From assembly GCF_000719095.1 (NCBI RefSeq), contig NZ_JOEH01000015.1:113915-177914 (forward strand): a stretch of 64,000 bases of DNA. The letters run 5' to 3'. Source of the DNA: Streptacidiphilus jeojiense. Lineage in GTDB: Bacteria; Actinomycetota; Actinomycetes; Streptomycetales; Streptomycetaceae. The position numbers and the translations under genes were made by a program. This document shows positions 17,281-25,966 of this stretch, one piece after another (the first letter of the stretch is position 1; each line of letters opens with the position of its first letter). The notes beneath the pieces are model-generated. The model saw nothing but the letters and a program-made list of their open reading frames with translations, was not told the DNA's origin and made no database searches.

Positions 17281-17324
17281 CGCGGTCGGACCCGAGGCGT
17301 TCACCCGCTCCGGGTCCGACCGCG
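17281..17324 (+). terminator. Hairpin (attenuator) between precursor array and radical SAM gene
   Basis: Perfect 14-bp inverted repeat (CGCGGTCGGACCCG with its complement) around a 16-base loop, 20 bases after the last precursor stop and 65 bases before the enzyme start. Inference: partial termination or RNA end protection that gives more precursor than enzyme message. Confidence 0.65.
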
Positions 17325-17389
17325 CCCCCGCGTTCCCGCGTCCCCCGGAGACTTCCCATCCGCCCCGTCACAGGAAGTACAGGCCAACC

Positions 17390-18547
17390 GTGAAGATCAT
17401 CGAAGGCAAGTCCGGCGTCTGGCACATGGGCCCGGGCGGGACCCTGCTCCTCCCGAAGCGCTACTACGAGGACGGACAGCTGACCGCCGAGGGGGCCTGC
17501 GAGCTGGAGCGCGCGGACATCGCGCAACGTGGGCCGACGGACCGCTACAACCTGACCGTGGTCACCTCCACCGCCTGCAACCTGGGCTGCCCCTACTGCT
17601 TCCAGAACACCGACGCGGCCGCGCCCGGGCGGTTCGACCCGCCCCGGATCGACAAGCAGGTGCTCGACGGACCCACCATCGACCGCATCGTCGACTTCAC
17701 CCGGCCGCGGATGGAGCAGGCCGGGGCCACCCGGCTGTTCGTCCTGCTGTTCGGCGGCGAGCCGCTGCTCAATCCCTGGGCCTGCCGTGAACTCCTGGTC
17801 CGGCTGCGAGCGCTGGGCCCGGTGACGGCCTCGATGGTGACCAACGGAGTGCTGCTGACGGCCCGTAAGGCCAAGCGGCTGGAGTCGGCCGGCCTGCGCT
17901 CCGTGCAGATCACCCTGGACGGCCCCAGGGAACTGCACGACGGACTGCGCGCGACCCGGTCCGGCCGGGGCACCTTCGACGCCATCCTGGACAACCTGGC
18001 CGCCGTCCAGGAGGCCACCGCGCTGCGGCTCACGCTGCGTCTCAACACCACGTCCGAGGGCCTGCCGCTGCTGGAGGACCTGATCCGCGACCTGTCCGGC
18101 CGACTGGACCCGACCCGCTGCAGTCTGGACGTCGCCCCGGTGCTCAACTACGCGGGCATGTTCGACAACGTCCTGGACCGTTCCGGCGGCGAGGTCGAGA
18201 CCATCCTGCGGGCGTACGCGGCCGCGCTGGAGAGCGGCTTCGAGGTCGGCTGGCCCGGCGGCGGCGAGTGCGGCTTCTGCGGCGAGCAGGACGGTGTCTC
18301 CGGCGCGGTCATCAACGCCGACGGAACGCTCTACAGCTGCTGGGAGACCATCGGGAAGCCCGACTACGAGGTCGGCACCATCGACGACGGCTACAGCGAC
18401 TACCCGCAGGAGCGCTGGGTCAGCTGCGGCGAGTTCTCCAAGAAGACGGCGACCGAGGCGGCCTCGAAGGCCTTCGACGACGCGCTCTCGGTGGGGCTGC
18501 TGGAAATGCTGCGCCAACGCCGCCGGGCCCTGGAGTCGGCGAGTTGA
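17390..18547 (+). CDS. Radical SAM/SPASM-like peptide-maturing enzyme
   Basis: 385 aa from the GTG at 17390 with AGGAAG upstream. The cluster motif is Cys63, Cys67 and Cys70 (ACNLGCPYCFQN), followed by LFGGEPLLN, MVTNGVLLT and QITLDGPRELHD, all standard radical SAM barrel motifs. The C-terminal part has cysteines in GECGFCGEQ, LYSCWETIG and WVSCGEF, fitting an auxiliary cluster of the SPASM/twitch type. It directly follows four precursor peptides with conserved Cys and aromatic residues. Likely forms a thioether or a carbon crosslink on them; which is not decidable here. The glycosyltransferase overlaps its stop. Confidence 0.87.
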   Translation: MKIIEGKSGVWHMGPGGTLLLPKRYYEDGQLTAEGACELERADIAQRGPTDRYNLTVVTSTACNLGCPYCFQNTDAAAPGRFDPPRIDKQVLDGPTIDRIVDFTRPRMEQAGATRLFVLLFGGEPLLNPWACRELLVRLRALGPVTASMVTNGVLLTARKAKRLESAGLRSVQITLDGPRELHDGLRATRSGRGTFDAILDNLAAVQEATALRLTLRLNTTSEGLPLLEDLIRDLSGRLDPTRCSLDVAPVLNYAGMFDNVLDRSGGEVETILRAYAAALESGFEVGWPGGGECGFCGEQDGVSGAVINADGTLYSCWETIGKPDYEVGTIDDGYSDYPQERWVSCGEFSKKTATEAASKAFDDALSVGLLEMLRQRRRALESAS

Positions 18548-19698
18548 GGGCGCTGCTCTGCCCGTTGACCAGCCCGGGCTACCTCTACCCGGCCACGGCC
18601 CTGGCCCTGGAGCTGCACCGGCGCGGCCACGAGGTCACCCTGCTCTCCGCGGCCGGTGCCGCGACCGCCGCGCGCGCCGACGGCCTGGACGTCCACGACG
18701 TTGACGCCCTGCCGGAGCCCGGCGCCTTCGAGGTGAGCCGGTGGTTCCGGAGCAGCGCGGCGCAGTATCGGGCGGTGCTGGAGCTCGCCCGGGCCCGGCG
18801 GCCCGACGTGCTGGTCACCTCGGTCCTGTGCCCGGGAGCCCTGTTGGCCGCCGAGACGCTGGACCTCCCCGTGGTGGTCCTCGGCCTGACCTGCCACCTC
18901 TGGACCTTCGACGCCCCGCACACGGCCGACGGGGCCGACGACGCCGATCGCGGCTGGCGGCTCGAACAGAGCCTGGCAATGCTGGACACCGCCCGCCAGG
19001 AGGTCGGCCTCCCCGCCCGCGCTCCGGCCGCCGGAATGCTCCCGCTGCTCGGCCAGGCCTTCCTGCTCCGTGGCCACCCCGACCTGGAGCCGCAGGGAGC
19101 CCTGCTCCCCGAACAGGTACGCCACGTCGGCCCGCTGTGGTGGGAGCCGCCGGCCGACCCCGGGCGACTGGAACAGGCCGAGGAGTTCCTCGCCCGCTCG
19201 GACCGGCCGCTCGCCTATGTGCACCTGGGCCGGACCTTCGGCGGCACGACCCTGTGGCCGTGGATCGACGCGGCCTTCACCGGCACCGGTCACCGGGCCG
19301 TGGTCGAACTCGGGCGCACCGAGGAACACCGGTCCGCCCCCGGGGCCGACGTGCTGACGGTCCGTCTGCCATGGATGTCCGCCCTGCTCGACCGGGCCGA
19401 CCTGGTCGTCGCCAACGGGACCAGCGCCCCGGTCCTCGGGGCGCTGCTGCACGACCGCCCGCTGCTGCTCCGCCCCAACGGGGGCGAGCAGCGGGTCATC
19501 GCCTCCGCCGCGCTGCGCGCCGGCGTCGCCGCCGAACTGCCCGTCTCCGCCGCGGACCTGGCGCACCCGGCCGGTCCGGTCGGCGAGACGCTGGCCGACC
19601 CGGTGCTCCGGTCCCGGGTCCGCCGGCTGGGTGAGGCGCTGCGGCAGACCAAGAGCGCGGCGCTGGCCGCGCAGGCCGTCGAGGAAGCCTGCCGCTGA
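18544..19698 (+). CDS. GT-B fold glycosyltransferase (UGT/MurG-like)
   Basis: 384 aa. The TTG at 18544 overlaps the TGA of the radical SAM gene (TTGA), giving coupled translation, and the next residues (RALLCPLTSPGYLYPATALA) match the usual first strand and loop of GT1-type enzymes. The C-terminal donor-binding region is recognisable (LPWMSALLDRADLVVANGTS, then RPLLLRPNGGEQRVIASAAL). The classical H-G-G-x-G-T is replaced by VANGTS, so the sugar donor may differ from usual. Context suggests it glycosylates the radical SAM-modified peptide (inference). Confidence 0.8.
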   Translation: MRALLCPLTSPGYLYPATALALELHRRGHEVTLLSAAGAATAARADGLDVHDVDALPEPGAFEVSRWFRSSAAQYRAVLELARARRPDVLVTSVLCPGALLAAETLDLPVVVLGLTCHLWTFDAPHTADGADDADRGWRLEQSLAMLDTARQEVGLPARAPAAGMLPLLGQAFLLRGHPDLEPQGALLPEQVRHVGPLWWEPPADPGRLEQAEEFLARSDRPLAYVHLGRTFGGTTLWPWIDAAFTGTGHRAVVELGRTEEHRSAPGADVLTVRLPWMSALLDRADLVVANGTSAPVLGALLHDRPLLLRPNGGEQRVIASAALRAGVAAELPVSAADLAHPAGPVGETLADPVLRSRVRRLGEALRQTKSAALAAQAVEEACR

Positions 19699-19750
19699 AC
19701 CGCTGATCCGTCCCGTCCCCGCTGCAACCGACCGCCCGACAGGAGTCCCC

Positions 19751-20554
19751 GTGACCACGCTCTCCACCGACCACGCGGCCGTCGCCTACGACGCCACCGC
19801 CCCTTTCTACGACGCGCTCACCCAGCAGGACGACTACACGGTCTTCGGCGACCTGCTGGAGCAGCTGATCAAGCAGGCCCGACCGCCCGGCGACCGGCTG
19901 TTGGACGCCGGCTGCGGCACCGGGCGCAGCACCATCGCCTTCGCCAAGCGCGGCTTCCACCCCACCGGGACGGACATCAGCCCGGCCATGATCGAGATCG
20001 CCCGGTCCACCCACGCGGACTCCGGGATCGACTTCCACGTGCACGACATCCGACTGCCCTTCCCGCACGGCGGCCCGTACGACGTCGTCCTGTGCATGAG
20101 CGACATCGCCAACTACCTGGCCGACCCGGAGCACCTGGCCGAGGCCCTGGCCAGTCTCGGCTCGGTGATGAACCCGGGCGGCGTCCTGGTCTTCGACGCC
20201 AACACCCGGCGCGGGTACCGGCTGATGCACGAGCCGCACGTCTTCGAGTCGGAGGGCCTGTATGTCACCCTCCAGGGCCGGTTCCTGCCGGAGGAGGGCG
20301 ACCCGGAGCGCTTCAAGCTGGTCATGAACGCCTTCCGGCAGTCCCCCGAGGACCCGGAGTCCTGGACCCGCGAGAGCATCGACCACCTCCAGCGGCACCA
20401 CTCGGTCGAGGAGTTCACCGCGTTCCTGGACGCGGCCGGCCTCGACCTGGTGGCAGCGCACGGGCTGGAGCGCAACGGCAGCCTCGCCGACTCGGTCGAC
20501 GAGGACGTCCACACCAAGGGGCTGTACGTCGCAGTACGCCGCTCCGACAGCTGA
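19751..20554 (+). CDS. Class I SAM-dependent methyltransferase
   Basis: 267 aa from the GTG at 19751 with AGGAG upstream. Motif I is LLDAGCGTGRST (about 50-61), an acidic residue follows at the end of strand 2 (GTDIS), and CMSDIANYL and MNPGGVLVFDAN are later motifs of the Methyltransf_11/25 type. No transmembrane or extra domain. It lies between the glycosyltransferase and an exporter in the same operon, so it is probably a tailoring enzyme acting on the peptide or on its attached sugar. Confidence 0.82.
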   Translation: MTTLSTDHAAVAYDATAPFYDALTQQDDYTVFGDLLEQLIKQARPPGDRLLDAGCGTGRSTIAFAKRGFHPTGTDISPAMIEIARSTHADSGIDFHVHDIRLPFPHGGPYDVVLCMSDIANYLADPEHLAEALASLGSVMNPGGVLVFDANTRRGYRLMHEPHVFESEGLYVTLQGRFLPEEGDPERFKLVMNAFRQSPEDPESWTRESIDHLQRHHSVEEFTAFLDAAGLDLVAAHGLERNGSLADSVDEDVHTKGLYVAVRRSDS

Positions 20555-20571
20555 CCGGGCCGGGGGCAGCC

Positions 20572-21834
20572 GTGATCAGCAGGAGCTTCACCCTGATCTG
20601 GGTGAGCCAGGCGCTGTCCGACATGGCGAGCGAGATGACCTCGCTCGCCCTGCCGCTCGCCGTGCTGGCGGCCACCCGGTCGCCCGTGGACGCGGCCATG
20701 GTCGCCACCGCCGTGGGGATCGCCCAGCTGATCGCCAAGCTGCCCAGCGGGCTCGTCGCCGACACCGTCAACCGCAAGACGCTGCTGCTGCTGTGCGACG
20801 CCGGACGGGCCGTGATCGCGCTGCTGCTCGCCCTCGCCCTGGCCGTCGGGCAGCTGACCACCATCGTGGCGGTGGCGGCCGCGGCGGCCACGGCGGTGGT
20901 CTCCACCCTCTTCTCCGCCGGAGAGACCGGGGTGATCCGCCAGGCGGTGCCGGTCGCACAGCGGCGCCAGGCGATCACCCGCACCATCGTCCGCACCAAC
21001 ATCGCCATCGCGGTCGGCCCCCCGCTGGGCGGCCTGCTGCTCACTCTGGGCGCACCGATCGCGTTCCTGGTGGACAGCGCCTCCTACCTGCTGTCGCTGC
21101 TGCTGCTGTCCCGCGTCGTCTACCAGCACCTCCCGCGCCCCGCGGAGTCGGGCGGGGGCGGGGCCGGCGCGCTGCGGCACACCACCGGCGAGCTCACCCG
21201 CGGCTTCGAGTGGGTGTTCAAGCAGCGCCCGCTGCTGTTCCTGGTGGCCTTCGTCGCCTACCTCAACCTGCTCGGTCGTTCCGTCGAACTGCTCGCCGCC
21301 ATCGGCGCCTCGGACCTGGGGCGGCATCCGGTGTCGGCCGGCTGGGTGCTGACCGCGGCCGGCTGCGGCGGGATCGCCGGGGGCGTCTGCACCGGATGGA
21401 TCCTGCGCCGGTTCCGACCGGTGACGGTGCTCGGCGGAATCGGTGCCGTGTGGCTGGTGCTGACACCGCTGACGGGGCTGGGACACACCCTGCTCACCGT
21501 GGCGGCCGTGGGCGTCATCGTGTTCTTCCTGCCGCCGATCGGCTCGCTGGTGTCGCTCCAGGTCGGCCTGGACGCACCGGCCCACCTGCTCGGCCGGATC
21601 TCGGCCGCGGTGGCACTGCTGGCCGGCAGCATCGCCTGGGCCGGGCCCGGCATCACCGGTTTCCTGATCGCCGGTCAGGGCGGGCTCACCGCCGCGATCG
21701 TGCTCGTCGCCCCGCTGCTGCTGCCACTGGGCGCACTCTGCGCGAGCCCCCGGCTGCGCACCGCCGTCAACTCCGTCCGGTCCGGCGACGATCCGGCCGA
21801 GGTCCCCGAGCTGGCGGCCAGCTCGCAGAACTGA
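20572..21834 (+). CDS. MFS transporter, probable peptide exporter
   Basis: 420 aa from the GTG at 20572, with a weak GGGGGCAG ribosome site and only 17 bases from the methyltransferase stop. About 12 membrane segments; the N-terminal loop reads GLVADTVNRKTLL, a variant of the MFS signature. It is related to the other two MFS proteins of the region. Placed inside the biosynthetic operon, so export of the product or self-resistance is likely (inference). Confidence 0.83.
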   Translation: MISRSFTLIWVSQALSDMASEMTSLALPLAVLAATRSPVDAAMVATAVGIAQLIAKLPSGLVADTVNRKTLLLLCDAGRAVIALLLALALAVGQLTTIVAVAAAAATAVVSTLFSAGETGVIRQAVPVAQRRQAITRTIVRTNIAIAVGPPLGGLLLTLGAPIAFLVDSASYLLSLLLLSRVVYQHLPRPAESGGGGAGALRHTTGELTRGFEWVFKQRPLLFLVAFVAYLNLLGRSVELLAAIGASDLGRHPVSAGWVLTAAGCGGIAGGVCTGWILRRFRPVTVLGGIGAVWLVLTPLTGLGHTLLTVAAVGVIVFFLPPIGSLVSLQVGLDAPAHLLGRISAAVALLAGSIAWAGPGITGFLIAGQGGLTAAIVLVAPLLLPLGALCASPRLRTAVNSVRSGDDPAEVPELAASSQN

Positions 21835-21862
21835 ACCGCGACCGAACCGAAGGAGGAGCACT

Positions 21863-24379
21863 GTGCCGGACCTCGGCCCGACCCTGCTCTACTGCGCCGC
21901 CGACACCCGCTACTACGAGCCGTCGGAACGGCTCCAAGACGAGGCGACCCGCTATCCGCTGACCGTCGCGGAGGTCCCGGCCGGCTGGCGGCGCTCGCTG
22001 CAGGGGCTCTGGACCGTGCTGCGCCCGGACCGGGCAGGGGCGGCGGAGACGGCGGAACAGGGCTGGAAGATCCACCTCGCGGCGGTCCCCGAGCTGGCTG
22101 AGCACACCCTCGACACCGCTGCCGCGGTCTGCCTCGCCCGGGGCGTCCCGTTCAAGTTCCTCCGCAGCTCCACCGCTCTGCGGCTGGTCTCGCGGAAGTA
22201 CCTGCCGCGCACCGCCAGCGGGAAGTTCGTGACCGTCTACCCCTCCGACGACCTGCAGTTCACCGAGGTACTGGCGGAGCTGGTCGCGGCCCTGGACGGC
22301 CTCCCCGGGCCGGACATCCTCGGCGACCTGCGGGTCGGCCGGGGCCCGGTCCACGTCCGCTACGGGGCCTTCGTCCGGAAGACCTGCCCGGGCCCGGGCG
22401 GCAGCACGGTCCTCGCCATGAGCACCCCCTCCGGCGAGCTGGTACCGGACGTCCGTGGCTCCACGTTCCGGCTCCCCGACTGGGTACAGCTGCCGCCGGT
22501 GCTGCAGCCGCACCTGGACGCGCGCAAGGCCCGACTGCAGGCGACCAGGGACGGCGACTTCCCCTACCAGGTGCTGCGGACCCTGCACATCAGCAACGCC
22601 GGCGGGGTCTACCTGGCCCGGCACCGGACCACCGAGGCCTTGGTGGTGCTGCGCGAGGCCAGACCGTACAGCGGCCTGGACCGGGACGGCACCGAGGCGA
22701 TCGAGCGGTTGCACCGGGAGTACCGGACGCTGGCCCGGCTGCAGGGCCTCGGTTGCGTCCCCGAGGTGTACGGGATCGCCACGGTCAGGGACCACCACTT
22801 CCTGATCGAGGAGTACCTGGAGGGCGAGCGGCTGGACGACGCGGTACGGGCGCGCGGTCCGCAGCCCGGCCGGGACTGCTCCGAACAGGCCCTGGACGCC
22901 TACGCGCGCTGGGTGCAGACCGTCGTCGACGGCCTGGCGGCGGCCCTGGACTCGGTCCACAGCCGTGGCCTGTGCTTCCGCGACCTGCACCCGGGCAATG
23001 TGCTGCTGCGCCCGGACGGGACGGTGGCGCTGGTGGACTTCGAGTACGCCGTCCCGCTCACCGAGGAGGACCTGCCACGCGTGGGGGCCGGCGGCTTCGC
23101 CGCGCCGCCGGGCGGCACCGGCCTCCAGGCCGACCAGTACGGCCTGTGGGCGACCTGGCTGTGGCTGCTGTTGCCGCTGAACCCGATGGTGGACCACGAC
23201 CCGGCCAAGGCCGAGCAGTTGGAGGCCGCCGCCAGGGAGCGGTTCCGGCTCCCGCCGGGAGCGGGTCCGCGCCGGCCGCCGGCACCCGGCGGGACCGAGC
23301 CGCCGCGACCGCCGGAGGAGCTCTTCGTCGGCGGCGCGTCCGACTGGCCGTCCGTCAGGGACCGGCTGGTCGCCGGGATCCACGCCACCGCGACCCCCGA
23401 GCGCGAGGACCGGCTCTTCGCCGCCGAGTGGGCCGTCTTCGGCGCCGGCGGCCACACCCTCGACCACGGCGCGGCGGGCGTCCTGCTGGCGCTGCACCGG
23501 GCGGGCGTCCCGGTCCCGGCCGAGTACACCGACTGGCTGCTCGCCTCGGGCCGCCGGGCCGGCCCGGCGCAGTCGCAGGGCCTCTACCAGGGCCTGCACG
23601 GGACGGCAGCGGTGCTGGACGAGCTCGGCTGCCCGGACGGGCGGGACGAACTGCTCGCCCGGACCCGCTCGGCCGACCGCCCGCCCTTCGCCGGGCTGGC
23701 CCGCGGACAGGCCGGAGTCGCGCTGAACCTGGCCCGTCTGGCCCTGCGCACCGGCGACGGCGGTCTGCTCGCCGAGGCCGAGCAGGCCGCCGATCGGCTG
23801 GAGGCGCTGCTGGGCGAGGGTCCCGGTCCCCGGCTGCTGCTGCCCGCCGCCGCCGGACTGCTCCACGGCCTGAGCGGCTCGGCCCTGCTCCAGCTGAGGC
23901 TGTACCGGATCACCGGGGAGCAGCGACGGCTCACGGCGGCCCGGGCCGCCCTGGCCTGGGAGCTGGAGCACTGCGCCGGCCCCCGGCTGCCCTACCTGGA
24001 CGGCGGCGGCGGGGTGGCGCTGGTGGCCCGGGAGTACCTGGAACACCGCGACGATCCCGAGCTCTCCGCCTTCCTGGCGACCGTCCGCGGCTGCTGCGCG
24101 GACGACGTCCCGCTCGAACCCGGGCTCTTCGGCGGGCGGGCCGGGCAGATCGCCGTGCTGGCCCGACTCGGCGGAACGGACGCCGAGAACCAGGTGCTGA
24201 CCTCGGTTCGCCGGCTCGCCTGGCACGCGGTCCCCGACCAGCAGGGGCTGTTCTTCCCCGGGGCCGGACTGCGCCGCCTCTCCGCCGACCTCGCCACCGG
24301 CGCGGCCGGCATCCTGCTCGCCCTGCACACGGTCTTCGAGGCCAAGGGCGACCTGCTGGCCGTGCTCCCCACCGGCTGA
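21863..24379 (+). CDS. Class III lanthipeptide synthetase LanKC (first full copy)
   Basis: 838 aa from the GTG at 21863 behind AGGAGGAG. Order: N-terminal phosphoSer/Thr lyase domain (EQGWKIHLAA, VPFKFLRS, SGKFVTVYP), kinase domain (about 240-470: FRDLHPGNVLL and LVDFEYA), C-terminal LanC-like cyclase with GxxG repeats (GAAGVLLALHRAG, GLHGTAAVLDELG, GQAGVALNLARLA and others). The zinc ligands are absent, so class III. The strand-3 lysine of kinases is Arg (LVVLREARPY). It lies 28 bases behind the exporter in the radical SAM operon and 146 bases before a class III precursor. It should phosphorylate, eliminate and cyclise Ser/Thr/Cys peptides. Confidence 0.92.
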   Translation: MPDLGPTLLYCAADTRYYEPSERLQDEATRYPLTVAEVPAGWRRSLQGLWTVLRPDRAGAAETAEQGWKIHLAAVPELAEHTLDTAAAVCLARGVPFKFLRSSTALRLVSRKYLPRTASGKFVTVYPSDDLQFTEVLAELVAALDGLPGPDILGDLRVGRGPVHVRYGAFVRKTCPGPGGSTVLAMSTPSGELVPDVRGSTFRLPDWVQLPPVLQPHLDARKARLQATRDGDFPYQVLRTLHISNAGGVYLARHRTTEALVVLREARPYSGLDRDGTEAIERLHREYRTLARLQGLGCVPEVYGIATVRDHHFLIEEYLEGERLDDAVRARGPQPGRDCSEQALDAYARWVQTVVDGLAAALDSVHSRGLCFRDLHPGNVLLRPDGTVALVDFEYAVPLTEEDLPRVGAGGFAAPPGGTGLQADQYGLWATWLWLLLPLNPMVDHDPAKAEQLEAAARERFRLPPGAGPRRPPAPGGTEPPRPPEELFVGGASDWPSVRDRLVAGIHATATPEREDRLFAAEWAVFGAGGHTLDHGAAGVLLALHRAGVPVPAEYTDWLLASGRRAGPAQSQGLYQGLHGTAAVLDELGCPDGRDELLARTRSADRPPFAGLARGQAGVALNLARLALRTGDGGLLAEAEQAADRLEALLGEGPGPRLLLPAAAGLLHGLSGSALLQLRLYRITGEQRRLTAARAALAWELEHCAGPRLPYLDGGGGVALVAREYLEHRDDPELSAFLATVRGCCADDVPLEPGLFGGRAGQIAVLARLGGTDAENQVLTSVRRLAWHAVPDQQGLFFPGAGLRRLSADLATGAAGILLALHTVFEAKGDLLAVLPTG

Positions 24380-24416
24380 CCGGCACCGGCGGGGCAGCCA
24401 CCGGGGCGGCCAAGCC

Positions 24417-24464
24417 GTTTCCATACCGGCGCTTGACCGCCGCCGAACCCCCGCCGGTTAGCGT
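24417..24464 (+). promoter_or_regulatory. Shared regulon promoter box, copy 4 (lanthipeptide precursor)
   Basis: GTTTCCATACCGGC, a -35-like TTGACC, then CCGAAC, and a -10-like TTAGCGT at the end. It matches copy 5 at 30433 over most of its 48 bases. It lies 61 bases upstream of the 48-aa precursor. Confidence 0.7.
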
Positions 24465-24525
24465 CCCCCTGCCGAACCGGTACTCACGGTCCGCTCCACT
24501 CCCGCCACGAAGCAAGGGGATCACC

Positions 24526-24672
24526 ATGGCTGAGAACATCGAGCCCGTCACCGCCGAGACCGAGGTCCAGGGCTCCGTCCTGGACCTGCAGGGTCTCGGC
24601 AAGGACATGGACAAGTCCGAGATGTCCTGCATCAGTTTCGTCAGCTCCTTCGACATGTCCACCAGGAAGTAA
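24526..24672 (+). CDS. Class III lanthipeptide precursor, 48 aa
   Basis: 48 aa, ATG with AAGGGG upstream. The leader has SVLDLQGLGKD, the class III recognition helix. The core end holds Ser31, Ser34, Cys35 (SEMSCISFVSS) and more Ser at 37, 40, 41 and 45. Only one Cys, placed among the Ser residues, so the Ser-xx-Ser-xxx-Cys labionin spacing does not occur. It lies between two LanKC genes and has its own promoter box. Either enzyme could be the partner. Confidence 0.87.
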   Translation: MAENIEPVTAETEVQGSVLDLQGLGKDMDKSEMSCISFVSSFDMSTRK

Positions 24673-24681
24673 CCGCCCGCC

Positions 24682-25944
24682 ATGGGTCCGCGGGACGGAG
24701 TGGGCCTGAGCGGCATCCGGGACTTCCGGCTGCTCTGGATCAGCGGACTGCTGGCCTCCCTGGGTTCGCAGATGTCCGCGATCGCGCTGCCCCTCCTGGT
24801 CCTGCACCGGACCGGCTCCCCGGTGGAGGCCGGTGCGGTGGGCAGTGTCTCGATCGGTGCCGTGCTGATCGCCATGCTGCCCGGAGGCGCCCTGGCCGAC
24901 ACCGTCGAGCGGCGGCGGCTGATGCGGATCTGCGACCTGGGAAGCACGCTCGTCGTCGGGACACTGGCGGTCTGCGTCTTCCTGGGCCGCACCCCGATGC
25001 TCCTGGTACTGCCGGTGGCGGCCGTCGGGGCCGTGATGAACACCGTGTACGGGCCGGCCGCTCTCGGCCTGCTGCGCGCGATGGTGCCGGCCGAACTGCT
25101 CGGCCGCGCGACCTCCCGCCTGCAGGCCAGGGGCGCCGCCACCCGCCTGGTCGGCCCGATCGGCGGAGGAGCCCTCTACGCGCTGCACCCGGCGCTCCCG
25201 TTCGCCGCCGAGGCTGTCGGCCTGCTGCTGTCCACCGGCTGCCTCACCCTGGTCCGGACCCGCTCGGCACCGAACCGGGGGACGCGTTCCGCCTTCTCCC
25301 GAAAGGAGTTCGCGGCCGGCGTCGGCTTCATCCTGGGCCGGCCGTACCTGCGCACCGTGCTGCTGGTCTTCGGGCTGGGGCTGAACGCGGCGTTCAGCGC
25401 CATGATGTTCGTGGCGCTGGCCACGGCCTCCCACGGCGGCAGTTCCGGGATCGGGGGCGGCACCATCGTCTCGCTCATCGCCGTCGGCTCACTGACCGGA
25501 TCGCTGCTGGCCGGGAAGGTGCCGGCGGAGCTGCGCCCCGGAACCATGATCGCTGCCACCTGTTGGGCCTGTACCGGGACCGCCCTGCTGCTGCCGATCA
25601 GTCAGAGTCCGCTGTACGTGGGCGCGTTGTGTTCCCTCACCATCGCCACTGCGTCCATGGGGAGCGTCGGCTTCGCGACCTCCGTCCTGGTGGCCACCCC
25701 GGAACACCTGGTCGGGCGGGTGCAGAGCGCCGCCGGCTTCGTCTCCTCGCTGATCCAGCCGCTCGGCCCGCTTGCGGGCGGTGCACTGCTCACCGTCTGG
25801 GGAGCGGACACGGCGTACCTCGTGCTGGGAGGGGTGTTCCTGGTGTGCGCCGCGCTGGTGTCGTGGGCCCCGTCCGTCCGCAGCGAACCCGCACCGGTCA
25901 CGACCGAACGGGCTCCGGCCCACCGTGAACCCGTGAACCCGTGA
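24682..25944 (+). CDS. MFS transporter beside lanthipeptide genes
   Basis: 420 aa, ATG nine bases after the precursor stop. About 12 membrane segments; N-terminal loop GGALADTVERRRLMR and the DFRLLWISGLLASLGSQMS start are typical of EntS-like MFS exporters. Sandwiched between a lanthipeptide precursor and a LanKC gene, it is the natural candidate for export of that peptide. Class III clusters more often use ABC transporters, so MFS use is a point to note. Confidence 0.83.
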   Translation: MGPRDGVGLSGIRDFRLLWISGLLASLGSQMSAIALPLLVLHRTGSPVEAGAVGSVSIGAVLIAMLPGGALADTVERRRLMRICDLGSTLVVGTLAVCVFLGRTPMLLVLPVAAVGAVMNTVYGPAALGLLRAMVPAELLGRATSRLQARGAATRLVGPIGGGALYALHPALPFAAEAVGLLLSTGCLTLVRTRSAPNRGTRSAFSRKEFAAGVGFILGRPYLRTVLLVFGLGLNAAFSAMMFVALATASHGGSSGIGGGTIVSLIAVGSLTGSLLAGKVPAELRPGTMIAATCWACTGTALLLPISQSPLYVGALCSLTIATASMGSVGFATSVLVATPEHLVGRVQSAAGFVSSLIQPLGPLAGGALLTVWGADTAYLVLGGVFLVCAALVSWAPSVRSEPAPVTTERAPAHREPVNP

Positions 25945-25966
25945 ACCCCTGACCGAGGAGAGACTC

